NCBI RefSeq assembly: GCF_000003815.2
Contig: NC_049981.1
Location: 7,251,705-7,315,704, forward strand
Direction of reading: 5' to 3'
Source of the DNA: Branchiostoma floridae
Lineage: Eukaryota; Chordata; Leptocardii; Amphioxiformes; Branchiostomatidae
DNA length: 64,000 bases
The number at the start of each line of letters is the position of its first letter. Position 1 is the first letter of the stretch. This document shows, one piece after another, positions 31,197 through 41,204 of the stretch. A program made the position numbers and the translations under genes. The notes beneath the pieces are model-generated. The model worked only from the letters and a program-made list of their open reading frames with translations, was not told where the DNA came from and made no database searches.

Positions 31197-31640
31197 ATTT
31201 GGCCAGGTGGTCGGTTAGCAGAGTATCGACTCACAACATGCCCGATGTATCCTATAAATGCTTTCCGTTGTGTTTAATGGCAAATAGCAAGCACACGTAT
31301 GTGCATCCGCCGCTATTTCTCTTTTGAACATAACATCGTAATGCTAGTCAAAATCCGACGCAAGCTGGCAGAAATTCAGCACAAAATTGCGCTAGTTATC
31401 ATTGAAACTCGACGATAACTCAAGATTTGAAAATGACGTGGTCGTTATGGGCAGGGATTTGGTCCCCATTTTTGGCGTCGGTCGTGGTCGCTTTGGTCAG
31501 GTGGTCGTTGTGAAGCGGTCGCTTAATGCTTACGTCAATGGGGAAATTTTCGGGACCAAGAAAAATCGATCGGTCGTAATGGCCAGGTGGTCGCTAAGAA
31601 GAGGTGGTCGCTTGGGCAGGTTTGACTGTACTTTACTATT
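31197..31640. repeat. GGTGGTCG-type dispersed repeat
   Basis: CAGGTGGTCGGTTAGCAGAG at 31204, then further GGTGGTCG or GTGGTCGC words to GGGCAGGTTTGACTGTAC near 31613-31630. Shorter copies are at 49300-49440 and 56512-56710. The 149-residue open frame at 31402-31851 overlaps it and has no known domain. Confidence 0.65.
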
Positions 31641-31954
31641 CTTCTTGAAACATATACATTCGACTATGCTCAACTCTACTCTTTTGTCGAGCTTTCTATT
31701 TTACCCAATTTTCTTCATGTCCGCCTGCCATGAAACGTTGCCTTCCTCAATATTGAGAGCATTTCATCGTAATACTAGGTTTTCCTCTGGTTGGCTTACG
31801 AGTGTCAAAGTCCTTGTACAGCAACTGCTTCTTCCAGCCGCTAAACTATGAAACTTTCTCGATGACAACTATATCTTTAAGCCTTCAAAACTAGTGTCCA
31901 TCGCTATCTCCTAGACTTCCACCATCCGTCAACTTTGTCCATTGCCTAGAAATG

Positions 31955-32091
31955 TAATCTCCAAGCAGATCCTACGATGGCATAAAGTGTGCATTTGCCA
32001 TCACGGTAGAGAAACACACTCCTAAGCCGGCTTCACTCCTCAACCAGCTTTTGACTATCTTATAGCTACCGTAGGATCTGCTTGGAGATTA
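31955..32091. mobile_element. TCTCCAAGCAGA foldback element, 137 bp
   Basis: The ends TAATCTCCAAGCAGATCCTA and TAGGATCTGCTTGGAGATTA are perfect inverses; inward, CGATGG against CTACCG is less exact. Flanks TAGAAATG and TAGCATTG agree at 6 of 8 positions. A lone right end of the same family follows at 32153-32169. Confidence 0.8.
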
Positions 32092-32397
32092 TAGCATTGA
32101 ACAAACCCGCTAAAAAACGACTAACGTGCGTCAAAAACCATTCGGCGCCGAACCTCTGCTTGGAGAGTAGCTGAACGGTTGGTTCAACCTGGGTTGAACG
32201 GTGTCCATCCAGTCGAAAGGGGGGCCTTCAGAATCGACCAATCAGAAGCTAGCCACTTGTCTGGTTGGAAAGCCGAAAGGTCAGTCGGGAAGGCGTCACG
32301 AGTGTGGGCGGATGTACTCAGTAACTACTTCACGGCGTCAGCCTTATCTTCAAACCGTCCGACCATTGTTGGTTCGAGTTGTGCAAAGTGCGCCACC

Positions 32398-32715
32398 GTT
32401 TTGATAGGGGGACCGCTTTTATTTTTAAGGGGGGAGGGGGGTATTGTTTAATGAAGACTTTCTCTGTAAAATAATGTCCAAATGGGCTAAGTACAGATGA
32501 TCACGCGAACTAATAAATACAACGTTTTGATAGGGGGGCCGCTTTTTTTCTTAAGGGGGAGGGGGTATTGTTTAACGACGACTTTTTATTGTAAAATAAT
32601 GTCCCAATGGGCTAAGTATAGATGGTCAGCGAACTAATGAATACAACGTTTTGATAGGGGGACCGCTTTTATTTTTATGGGGAACCGGGTATATACCGAA
32701 CTAACGAATACGACG
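32398..32715. repeat. Tandem repeat, 124-126 bp, about 2.5 units
   Basis: Units start GTTTTGATAGGGGG at 32398, 32524 and 32648, and contain GGGGGAGGGGG, TGTAAAATAATGTC and ATGGGCTAAGTA. The last word resembles the reverse complement of the LINE 3' hairpin seen at 34984, so the unit may derive from a LINE tail. A decayed relative may extend to about 32940. Confidence 0.85.
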
Positions 32716-33860
32716 GTACTGTTTGTATTACTTTTTTAGCCAAGCTCATAATCGATATCATATGCAGACCAATCAAATCAAGAAATTTAAAACTTATCTT
32801 TTCTTAAATATGATTCCTATGACATGTTCTAATAGTCGTATCTTCGAACCAGCGGCCACTGTTGTTTTTTTTTTCGAGTTGTGCGAAGAGCATTATTTTG
32901 GGGCGCGTTTAGATAGGAAAGGGTCACTTTTTTTTTTACAGTGAAATGGAAGAGGCCTAGGCTTTTTTGTAAGACTTTTGTCGTAACGCCTTGTCCCTAC
33001 AAGCCAAGTAGATTTTTCCACACCTGACAACTAGAGACTATGCAAAGAATGCAGACATACATAGAATGTTTGTATTTCTATACATTGTAAAATCGACACT
33101 CTGTCAATGTGTTCTGCTCGTGTTTAGAGAAAAACAAAAAGAACCATGGTAAAACTTCTTACGTAGCGTCGTCCCGCAACACAACATCTGCTTAGAGATT
33201 ACAGTACTAGTCGTCGGAAACGATTACAGTTTGCGACACAACATTTTGATAAGACGAAATGGCCGGTACAGCTCCAGACTATATCAAACAGAACGATATC
33301 TAGATACAGTTAACGTTGTGACGCCGTCTCGTCGCTGTAGCAAATAGTGGCAAGTGCACTTATGTTCCACAAGGGCATGTGACGTCATACAAGTCTATGA
33401 AGACTTCCAATTTGGCCCAGGACCAAAGGGGATTTTTATTTTACTCGCGTAATAGTCCAGACTGTTTGGTCCTTATCGTTTAGATTTCGTATTTGCCGTA
33501 TCGCGCCAATGTAAATTTGAGGAGAAAGCTTTAGTCTATGCAGTATGGATCTAAATGGAAACGGTGTAATCGCTAGGTGTCGTTGTTGTGAGATTCTCAA
33601 GTTCACGTATCTAAAGGTACTGCACTATCCCCTATCCAATTACAATAACAACAAACAAAGCTGATATGGACATATGGGGTAATTGATTAATTCATTGATT
33701 AATTGATCACTTAATGAGTTGGTTGATGGGTAGATTTTAAAGATATGATATTGAGCCCTATTTCCGATGTAATATTTTGATTTTCATACTTTCGTGCATT
33801 TCAACATTCAAATTTAAACACTAGAAATTTTTACTCGTATATTTGGGCCCCTCAGCACAA
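32716..33860. other. Non-coding stretch
   Basis: No gene recognised. A variant foldback end, CATCTGCTTAGAGATTA, is at 33186. An ATTGATTAATT-rich block is at 33683-33715. Confidence 0.4.
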
Positions 33861-34045
33861 GTGTGTGTATGTGCGTGCGTGCGCGCACGCGTTCGTGTTG
33901 CGTGCGCGCGTGTTCGTATCAGTGTGCTTGCGCGCATTCGCGTGTGTGCTTTTTTACCGTTTGTTCTGAACATGCCGTGGCCATGGATTTTGAGTGACAG
34001 ACATATCTAGCTGTTGAACCCAGGAAGAAGTGATCTAAAGTCTTT
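33861..34045. repeat. (GT/GC)n microsatellite with dispersed-repeat tail
   Basis: Alternating GT and GC at about 33861-33950. It is followed by TTCTGAACATGCC, GGATTTTGAGTGACAGA and AGGAAGAAGTGATC, which match the tail of the 23364 repeat. Confidence 0.7.
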
Positions 34046-34357
34046 CTCCCTACCCCGCCATCGTGTCTGTATAATTACGGTATTGTCGATAACGGTACAG
34101 GAAGCCGAGGCGAGGCGGAGACAAACTCACAGACAAATTGTCGCACTGCCGTCTCCAGTGTCAGCGTAGGGCCGACACAGCCGAAGTAAGATTGTCTTGT
34201 CGCTTACAAGTATCGAATTTGCCATCAAAGTCACCATGAACTGCGTCGGACAGACTGTCCTTACAGTTACTAGTAGTTACACAGGAATTAAGGAGAGTCC
34301 ACTACAAGCACGGATAGGGGTGGGACTCGGGTAACAAAAAGAAGAAGACAAAGGGTA

Positions 34358-34567
34358 TTCTGTAAGTGCAGAAATGTTCGCGGTGGATTAATGTTCGCGG
34401 TTTTCGTGGCGGCCGCTTCACCGCGAATTTAAAACCACCGCGAATATTTTTCCATAACAGTAAGAGACTACAGTGCATGGTGCTACCGCGAAATTAAAAC
34501 CACCGCGAAAAGTCCATTTTTCCGCTACCGCGAAATTAAATCCCCGCGAACTTAAATGCATTTACAG
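34358..34567. mobile_element. CTGTAAATGCA-family MITE, copy 5
   Basis: 210 bp, same orientation as copy 1. The right end, GCATTTACAG, is followed by TA; the left end reads TTCTGTAAGTGC. The core words TTCGCGGT and ACCGCGAA are intact. Confidence 0.85.
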
Positions 34568-34977
34568 TAGTACCCCTGTCACATATTATCCACTATCTTC
34601 GGGCGTATCGATGGAAGATCGGCCATATTTAAGATCGACAGAGGGTTGCGCGTATTTTTCACCTGAAAACCGTCCTTGTTACATATAAGCCATACTTTGT
34701 ACCTTGTACAATTGTTCTGTTGTGCAATAAAGTTATTATTGTATAAGCGAGACTCGGGCGATTGCCGCAAAATCGTCGTCCGATCGATTTTCGCCAAATC
34801 TGACAGGGGTAGTATACCACTGTTTTACGTCGTTTACATTAGCCATCGGGTATGATCTTACAATAAAGTTATTGACATTAGAATTGATATGAAAAAAATG
34901 TATTTTTGGTTACGTTATTTCAGCAATTATGCGCGCCCTTGGCGAAGCCTGCGCATGGGCTACCATCATCACCAGAA
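34568..34977. other. Non-coding stretch
   Basis: Holds two AATAAAGTTATT words (34727 and 34862), but no associated coding exon. Confidence 0.4.
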
Positions 34978-35110
34978 ATAATTAATTGTAATAGCCTTTA
35001 TTGCACATTCATGCCCTATCGGGCTAAGTACAGGCATATAGATACAAAGGGTAGTAATGCAGTAAACATGGTTTCTAAGACTAATCTAAAACATAAATTC
35101 TAAAACTATT
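34978..35110 (-). mobile_element. LINE 3' end
   Basis: The minus strand reads CTGTACTTAGCCCGATAGGG, then CATGAATGTGCAATAAAGGC. The GCCC(GATA)GGGC hairpin is followed by AATAAA. The same arrangement is seen at 12924-12965 and, in part, inside the 32398 tandem units. Coding sequence is not identifiable. Confidence 0.5.
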
Positions 35111-35256
35111 CTAATACATTTGTTCGGCTTCTTCTCGTTTCTTAGTTATGTTAAATATGTAGCTTGAGATGTGTTTGTATAATGTCGTTTGATCAAAGCT
35201 CATAAGAAAAATGAATTTTTCAACACTAGACATATATTCAAAGCGAGGGAACTTAT

Positions 35257-35281
35257 AATAATAATAATAATAATAATAATA
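35257..35281. repeat. (AAT)n microsatellite
   Basis: About eight AAT/ATA units. Confidence 0.95.
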
Positions 35282-36299
35282 GAAGAATACGGTCTCACTT
35301 CGCTGGTAAATTATTCAAAATTACATACATTTTAGCGAACAACTATACTAAGGAGACCTATAGATATAAGTGGAAAATGAAATACCCAGGCGAGCTTTAG
35401 ACAGATTGTTTCTTGAGCTGGGAAATTAATATCTATAGACCCCAGGGGTAGCGTCGGGAAAAAGGATAAACCCGCGACACTCATCTGCGTCGATAAATTT
35501 GTCAGAAGTGAAAGCGCGTTCCTCAGGCGGCGTTTGCAGACGACAATCTCTGTCAGTTGGCGACAAGTTCCCGCCAAAGCGATCAACTAGAAACTGGAGA
35601 CCAATTTGTCTAAATTTCTTCAGATTCGTGCCTTCTTCTTCTTTTTTTCTCCAATGTAGGCAAAAATACTTTTGTCATTATTGGTGGAGTTGCGCTTTTC
35701 TGTCTTGCTCACTTATTGGAGATTCCACATGCGTCGTTGCCATGGTAACAAAACGCAAAAGATCGTGCGAAGGAAGAATATTGAAAAAAAGAGCGTACAA
35801 TGGTCGTCATACTTTGATAGGGTTCAAAAATATGGGATCTAGTAGGAAAAAAAAACACACATATTTTTGGTTATCGTATCATTGAAAGTCGGTGCCGATG
35901 CGTTTAGCGGTGACTTCCAAGCAGATGTTAGGAGGTAGAGACTGCAAAACTCCTCCGGTTGTTCGGGCAACACAATTCTACCGTTTTGCAAAAAGATCGA
36001 ATAAGACATTGTTCACCATCCCGTCATACTCTGACTTAGACAAACGTTTCCAGTGACCCCAGATTTCAAAAGAAAAGTTTTCATGACATGTTTGACTTTT
36101 CTGAATGCATTTCTAGCCGTAGGGGTGATGTTAGGTAAATACAACAGCCTCTACTTTTGTCACGCGTTGATTTATTTGCTAAAATGTTACCAGACATACG
36201 CTGAGAACCGAATTGGTAAGAAGTAGAGTTTTTGATATTTTTGAGCGTTTTTAATGATTTGAATCCTTCCGAGGGAGTGCAGTCGGTTTGGCGTGACAG
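35282..36299. other. Upstream flank of the Smad6/7 gene
   Basis: No coding sequence recognised. One CTTCCAAGCAGATG foldback-type end is at 35917, the last one in the window. Distal promoter elements may lie here but none can be assigned. Confidence 0.4.
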
Positions 36300-36357
36300 C
36301 CGGTGGCCGGTAATGTGATCTGTTATTTGCGCACCCATCGGCGGAGCGCGCCAAAAC

Positions 36358-36365
36358 GTCTAGAC
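36358..36365. promoter_or_regulatory. Palindromic Smad-binding element 1
   Basis: Perfect GTCTAGAC. Immediately upstream is GCGCGCC followed by five bases (AAAAC), close to the GC-rich half plus N5 plus GTCT arrangement of BMP-Smad response elements. Confidence 0.7.
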
Positions 36366-36383
36366 GCGCTGCCGCCGCACGGA

Positions 36384-36388
36384 CCAAT
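36384..36388 (+). promoter_or_regulatory. CCAAT box
   Basis: GGACCAATCAGCG matches the NF-Y consensus (CCAAT followed by CA/GG). It lies between the two Smad palindromes. Confidence 0.6.
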
Positions 36389-36443
36389 CAGCGCGCAGCT
36401 CCCCGCCATCAGGACGGCTGCAAATTGGGGCCGTGTTTTCGGT

Positions 36444-36451
36444 GTCTAGAC
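36444..36451. promoter_or_regulatory. Palindromic Smad-binding element 2
   Basis: A second perfect GTCTAGAC in GGTGTCTAGACACT, 86 bp from the first. The vertebrate SMAD7 promoter is known to use this same 8-bp palindrome for feedback induction. Confidence 0.7.
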
Positions 36452-36781
36452 ACTCCGCAGCAGTGGAGGCAAAATCCAGCCCGGTACCGCGTCGCTTTCG
36501 TGCCTCCTGTAGTCGGATTCGAACCCAACATCCCAGGATTTTGGCACCCATCGATGCCTTAGGAAGTTGTCTGTACGGGTCTGTCGGTGTCCGGTGGATT
36601 GGAGTCCCCGATCGCGCGCGCGAGCGGAGTTAGTGCGGGGAACGCTGCGGAGACAGAGCGCGAGTCGTCCCCTGCCTGGGTGGGCACCCACCGTGGAAGC
36701 GGTAGTCTTGCTCCTGCGACTTGGAAGGTGCGGCGGTTCCCTTCGGTTCGGCTTCGCCGTGTGGCCGCAGTCGTGCCTCGG

Positions 36782-36823
36782 ATGTCCCTATGCGTGTTGC
36801 TCGGGGTGCTGTGGCCCTCCTGA
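36782..36823 (+). other. Upstream ORF, 13 codons
   Basis: The frame encodes MSLCVLLGVLWPS and then TGA at 36821-36823, ending four bases before the main ATG at 36828. If translated it would affect initiation on Smad6/7. Its presence in the mRNA is inferred. Confidence 0.45.
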
Positions 36824-36827
36824 CCGC

Positions 36828-37329
36828 ATGTTCCGGTCGCGAAGATCGGGCCTAGTCCGGCGGTTGTGGCGAGCTCGGGTGGCCCGGAGGTCCGGTGGAG
36901 ATGGGGAGGGCGAGGACGAGTCGAGCGGGTCCGGCTCCGAAGTCGGCGGCGGCTCCACATGCCAGGCCTCCGACTCTGCTCACTCCTGTGGCCAAGGAAA
37001 ACCAGAAGACGACCCCGAGCTCAAATCGGTGACTTTCTCGGTCCTGAAGAGGCTAAAAGAGCGCCAGCTCGAGTTGTTAGTCCAGACCGTCGAGTCGAGG
37101 GGAGGGTTGGAGTCGGGGTGTGTGCACTTCCCTCGGCCCGACGTCAGGATCGGGCGCAGGACAGTCGCCCCACACGTGCTAACATGCCTCTTGTGGAGGT
37201 GGACAGATCTACAACATCCTCACCAACTCAAAACCCTCATGTGCTGCCAAAGTTACGGACAACAGGACGGAGATTGCGGCCCAACAGTGTGCTGTAACCC
37301 GTACCACTACACCAGGCTCTGCGGACCAG
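36828..37329 (+). CDS. Smad6/7: Inhibitory Smad (Smad6/7) coding exon 1: N-terminus and MH1-like domain
   Basis: Inhibitory Smads block TGF-beta/BMP receptors and recruit Smurf ubiquitin ligases. The 167 codons begin MFRSRRSGLVRRLW, the conserved N-terminus of SMAD6 and SMAD7, which fixes the ATG at 36828 even though the frame stays open upstream. An acidic Gly/Ser-rich stretch follows (about 22-60). The MH1-like domain (about 62-165) contains LKRLKERQLELLVQTVESRG (74-93) and LLWRWTDLQHPHQLKTLMCC (121-140). It ends with the Cys/His cluster GPTVCCNPYHYTRLCGP (151-167), which keeps the zinc-binding Cys and His. Codon use is GC-rich. The exon ends CCAG at 37329 before GTTCGT, leaving one base (phase 1). 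The C-terminal cluster is closest to SMAD6 and the KERQLELL helix to SMAD7, as expected for a single pre-duplication gene. Confidence 0.95.
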
Positions 37330-38202
37330 GTTCGTTTTTCAAAACAACCCCTCTATTATAATCTTCCCTTTTTAACTTTACCCCCATTCAAAACCTCCCG
37401 TCTTTAAATTCCACAAACAGTTGTAACATTTTCCTACGTGTTCCTACCTCTGTTATCGAAGTTTGCCACAGTTTTGTGGCACTTTCACGAAGTTTGCTAC
37501 AAGTTGGAGAAAATGATGGATGAGCTTCAGCCAAAACATTTCAGTGACACGCCGGGGGCACAGCACAGCGCTGAACCTTAGCAAAACCTATTGATCTGAA
37601 TATGGAAATATGACCACTAATTATCACGGATTTGTACCAACCACACAAGCAGTGATTGCTCCATTTCGCAACAAAAGTAACGTTTTTATTATATTAATGT
37701 TGCAAGCTGGTAAAGTTGTAGCCTTGAAGAGAAAGGAAAGGGAAAAGTTAGTGGCTCCTCCCCCGCCTGTAACTAAATCCTGGCGGCCCCATTTTAAGCG
37801 TGCAGTGCTATCATGCCATGCTGATTAGATTAGCCAAAACATTACCGATTCCTTTACAAATTTCGCCCCTCTTACACCCCCAAACGACCCAATCTAGCCT
37901 CAAAGCGAAGAGAAAATTGATCGAATGGTAGAGTTTTTAGAAGCGGGTTTTTGTGTGTGGTTGTGTGCGTTGTTTTTCCGGGACAGGCGGGTAATTAGAA
38001 TATGAAAGCGGCGTCTGAAGATGTGAATTGGCGATGGCCGGGCCAGGGTGGCGCCAGAGAGACCGCCTCTTATCGTGGCCAAGCGACAGGCAGCAATTAA
38101 CGCCGGGCCCTGCTGGTAGGAAGGGAAAAAAAGCCTGCCTGTGTCCTACCACATCCACATTATCTCACAAAATTTCCCCTTCTTCTGTTTTATTTTTTAC
38201 AG
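37330..38202 (+). other. Smad6/7: Smad6/7 intron 1 (873 bp)
   Basis: Starts GTTCGT and ends TATTTTTTACAG. No repeat or exon-like segment recognised inside. The short frames at 37610-37828 and 38028-38202 are intronic. Confidence 0.9.
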
Positions 38203-38265
38203 AAAGTCCGCCACCGCCGTATTCCAGATTTCCGCTGGATAGACTCAGGAGCCTCAGTCCAGAAG
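38203..38265 (+). CDS. Smad6/7: Smad6/7 coding exon 2: PPPPY (PY) motif
   Basis: This 63-nt exon sits between TTTTTTACAG and AAG|GTATGG. Joined to the single G left by exon 1, it reads ESPPPPYSRFPLDRLRSLSP then E, and leaves one base (phase 1). PPPPYSR is the PY motif by which SMAD6 and SMAD7 bind the WW domains of Smurf1/2 and NEDD4-type ligases, so that they can carry these to receptors. A small separate PY exon after the MH1 exon is also the arrangement I recall for vertebrate SMAD7. The exon is too short for a simple open-frame call and is supported by homology and both splice sites. Confidence 0.95.
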
Positions 38266-40305
38266 GTATGGTGCAAAAAAGAAAAGAATTTGCAGGTTTT
38301 TAAATTGATGGGAAACGATTGAGTGCGAACGACAGTGTCCAGACGACCTAACCAACGCTAATACTTGGAATACTTTCTTCTAGGCCTGTTTAAAATCTAC
38401 TCTTATTCCCATCAACTTAAAGAAAAGTTTAAGAAACACCTGAAGAAAATGTAGGGAAAGCGATATGCAGTTGTTTTTGACATGAAATCCTTGATCAAAC
38501 AAAGATGGCTTTATCAATTTAGATAATCTAGGAGACAGTGTCTGTGGTTTTGCAAACAGTCATGTGTATTCCGAGTTGGAGACAAAACTCAAACAAAAGA
38601 ATTTTGCAAACTCATTTTTATTATGAATGCAGATTTTAGGTAGAGAAAGTTGACGGTAGCTTGGACTGGATTGAACTTTGTAGTGGTTCAACTTTTGGGG
38701 CCGTGCCAAGGTTTGGGTTGGCTTGAAGGCCAAGAAAAGTTGAACAAGTGCAAGAAAAACAATGCCAATTGTTGCATGCGCAAAGCGTTTAATCCACACT
38801 GCGAAAACTTTGTCTGTCGCTACCTTTTCAGGAAGCCATAACACCAGTTTTTCGGATGTGTTTTTGGTCAAGTTTTGTTGTCTGCCATACCAAGATTAGA
38901 ATCAACAAAATACCAGGAATAAAAGAATTGAATACAGTTATTTGCAAGAACAAAAACAAAGATTCCACAAACTCTAAACAGTGAAAACTTGAGCCAATAT
39001 CTTTACCATAGTAAAGGCAATGTCTTACAATTGCATGATTTGTCTGTTTCATGAAATGCTTAGCGACACCTGTATTTTCTGAAAGATATTTTTATATTAA
39101 AATGAAACACAACAAATATGATAAGGTGTTTAGATTCCTTGAATATAAAAGAGATTTTCTTGAAATGTATGTTATAAAAGTATTTCTCCAATTCCAATTT
39201 GAGAATGACAAAAAAGAATGCATCTAGACATACTACCAAAACTGGTTTGAAAGCGGGAACTTCTATCAATGTTACTTGCGTAGCATTCAAATATTTACTT
39301 CATATAGGAAGTATTGGTAGTTCGTAGTCTTAAAAGAAGGTTTAGTTTAAGAATGCTTAGTTTAAGAGTGAGCCAATGTTGCCGAAAACACTACATCGTT
39401 CAAAGCCTAGTCAGTAGCAACCAAAAAGACAACAGGCAAATAATGTTGGTAACTTTGTTTCAAGTCCCCTTGTTCACAAACATACTAACTTACTCACACA
39501 CACATCTAAAAGTAAAACACAATCCCTTCCAAGACAACTTGGCAGAGGTAAGAACGTCATTAAGTTTAACCACCTACATGAAAAACAATGTAGGAGTCTT
39601 GTTGGAAGACCTTGGTTGGGAGGTCAGGGTTTGTTAGGTTTTTGTGTGACCTCTGAACTACTTGTTGAGTAAATGTATGCTAATCGCTATGTCTGACCAA
39701 CCATGGAAAATGTATGGTGCAGTCTGGTCAATTACTGTAAAATCTTTAAACTTTTGCATTGGTTTCATTGTCATGGTTTTCAGAACTTTCCTCGTGACAC
39801 CAAAAATATGTATTACTGTACTACAAAATTATTTCAACTGCAAACTTAAAATACTGTTAAAACCTCATTTTCTAACCATGAAACCAACCTGTGAAAATAA
39901 ATGAACTTACAGTATTCGATTAACTTGTGATATATGTCCAAGTTATATGATTTAATTTGATGCTACTTGGATTAGGATAATGATAATAATACTGAATTTG
40001 TAGATCAACATAGATCTTTACTATATACTGAAGAGAGGTAGATTGTTTTCGTTAATGTTTTCAAGAAGACTTTTGGTAAACTGAAAGACCAAAATGAAAA
40101 CAGAATCTGAGGGGAAAAAGTTTGTACATTGTTACACAAAAAAAGAAGGGTTTGAAAAAAATTTGACTCACGTTTTCCTCCCAGCCCTCTGTTTTCATCG
40201 TGATTTCTTTTTTTAATTTTACTTTTGAGTGTCAAAAAAAGAGGGAAATGAAGATTGTTGTGTTGACGTTGTTTGATAACACATGTTTTTCCTCTGTTTT
40301 TGCAG
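38266..40305 (+). other. Smad6/7: Smad6/7 intron 2 (about 2.0 kb)
   Basis: Starts GTATGG and ends with CTCTGTTTTTGCAG. AT-rich, without recognisable transposons. Open frames on both strands here have no family motif. Confidence 0.85.
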
Positions 40306-40374
40306 AATCTGTTAGTTCTAGTACAGAAACTGGTGCCTCGCCGTCCCTCTACCCCCCTCCCCCTTCAACTTCCG
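40306..40374 (+). CDS. Smad6/7: Smad6/7 coding exon 3: linker
   Basis: 69 nt between CTCTGTTTTTGCAG and TCCG|GTAAGT. With the G from exon 2 it reads ESVSSSTETGASPSLYPPPP, then STS and a leftover base (phase 1 again). The STET core aligns with the YTET stretch that follows the PY motif in SMAD6, so position and phase fit the linker before MH2. The Ser/Thr/Pro-rich composition fits a flexible linker, and the second Pro run (LYPPPPSTS) lacks a following tyrosine. Next should come the MH2 exon or exons, which are not visible in the window. Confidence 0.85.
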
Positions 40375-41204
40375 GTAAGTTCACATTTTCTTCCGAAAAT
40401 CTTAGAAGAACATAGTAGTTAAGATTGGTGTTTCTTCTCATCAAGTTACTGCTTCTTCCAACTTCTTTGTGTGTCTCCCAAGAAGGTAGAAAGATACACA
40501 CACTTCAAGTCAGTTGTGAAGTTTACAAGGTCTTTTGATACATGGATGGGATAGGTATCGTAGTATATATTAGGTCCTGACTAAGATGTATATCTGTCTC
40601 TAGCTATCCTTAGTATTGTCTAGGTCTGCTTTCTTTAGTTGGTCTTAGCTCTGACTATTACTCCTTTTCAAGTCCTAGCAAGGAGTTCCAGCAAAAGCTA
40701 AGATATCATCCTTGTCCAAGAAAGATCATTTAAGTACAGCTTCCCCAGCTTTGATTATTGATACCTATTCTGTAAGAATCCTGTTTGTTTGTCTTAGTGT
40801 GTTAATGTTACATCTACAGTAGATAGTCTTCCCTACAATAGAAGTCATTTTTTCTGAATTCAAAGGGCATAATGTCAGAAGTCCTGAATTTCACTTGAAC
40901 TGGTAGTGGTACTGGCATATTCTTCCGTTTTTAAAAACAGTCAAAGAGTGATAGACAAGCTATAATTGTTAGACGTAGGAATGACACGTTACGACAGCTA
41001 CATTTACTTTCCTCTAGACTTCAGATGACCAGTGGTAGAGCTAACATTGTGGTTGTGGCGTTCACCACAGACACATGTAACACACATACAACATACCAGC
41101 CCACTGTCCAACATTTTACACCACAGTGCCAACAACCACTGCTTGTGTCAAGCAGTCATAGCAAGATTTTTACTCAATGCCAAAAATTATTTCTACACTA
41201 CTGT

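Larger units (their letters stand above)
36300..36827 (+). promoter_or_regulatory. Smad6/7: CpG-rich promoter and 5' leader of Smad6/7
   Basis: GC- and CpG-rich segment directly upstream of the start codon. It contains two palindromic GTCTAGAC sites, a CCAAT box, GCCGCC and GCGCGCC words. No TATA box is obvious, as is usual for CpG-island promoters. The transcription start is not determinable. If it lies upstream of 36554, two short upstream frames (36554-36562; 36782-36823) precede the main ATG. Confidence 0.7.

Noticed and set aside
31402-31851. 149-residue open frame
   Set aside because: Its first half is the GGTGGTCG dispersed repeat and the rest shows no domain.
36567-36827. Extending the Smad6/7 protein upstream in the open frame
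   Set aside because: No ATG in that upstream part, and MFRSRRSGLVRRLW is the conserved N-terminus of the family.
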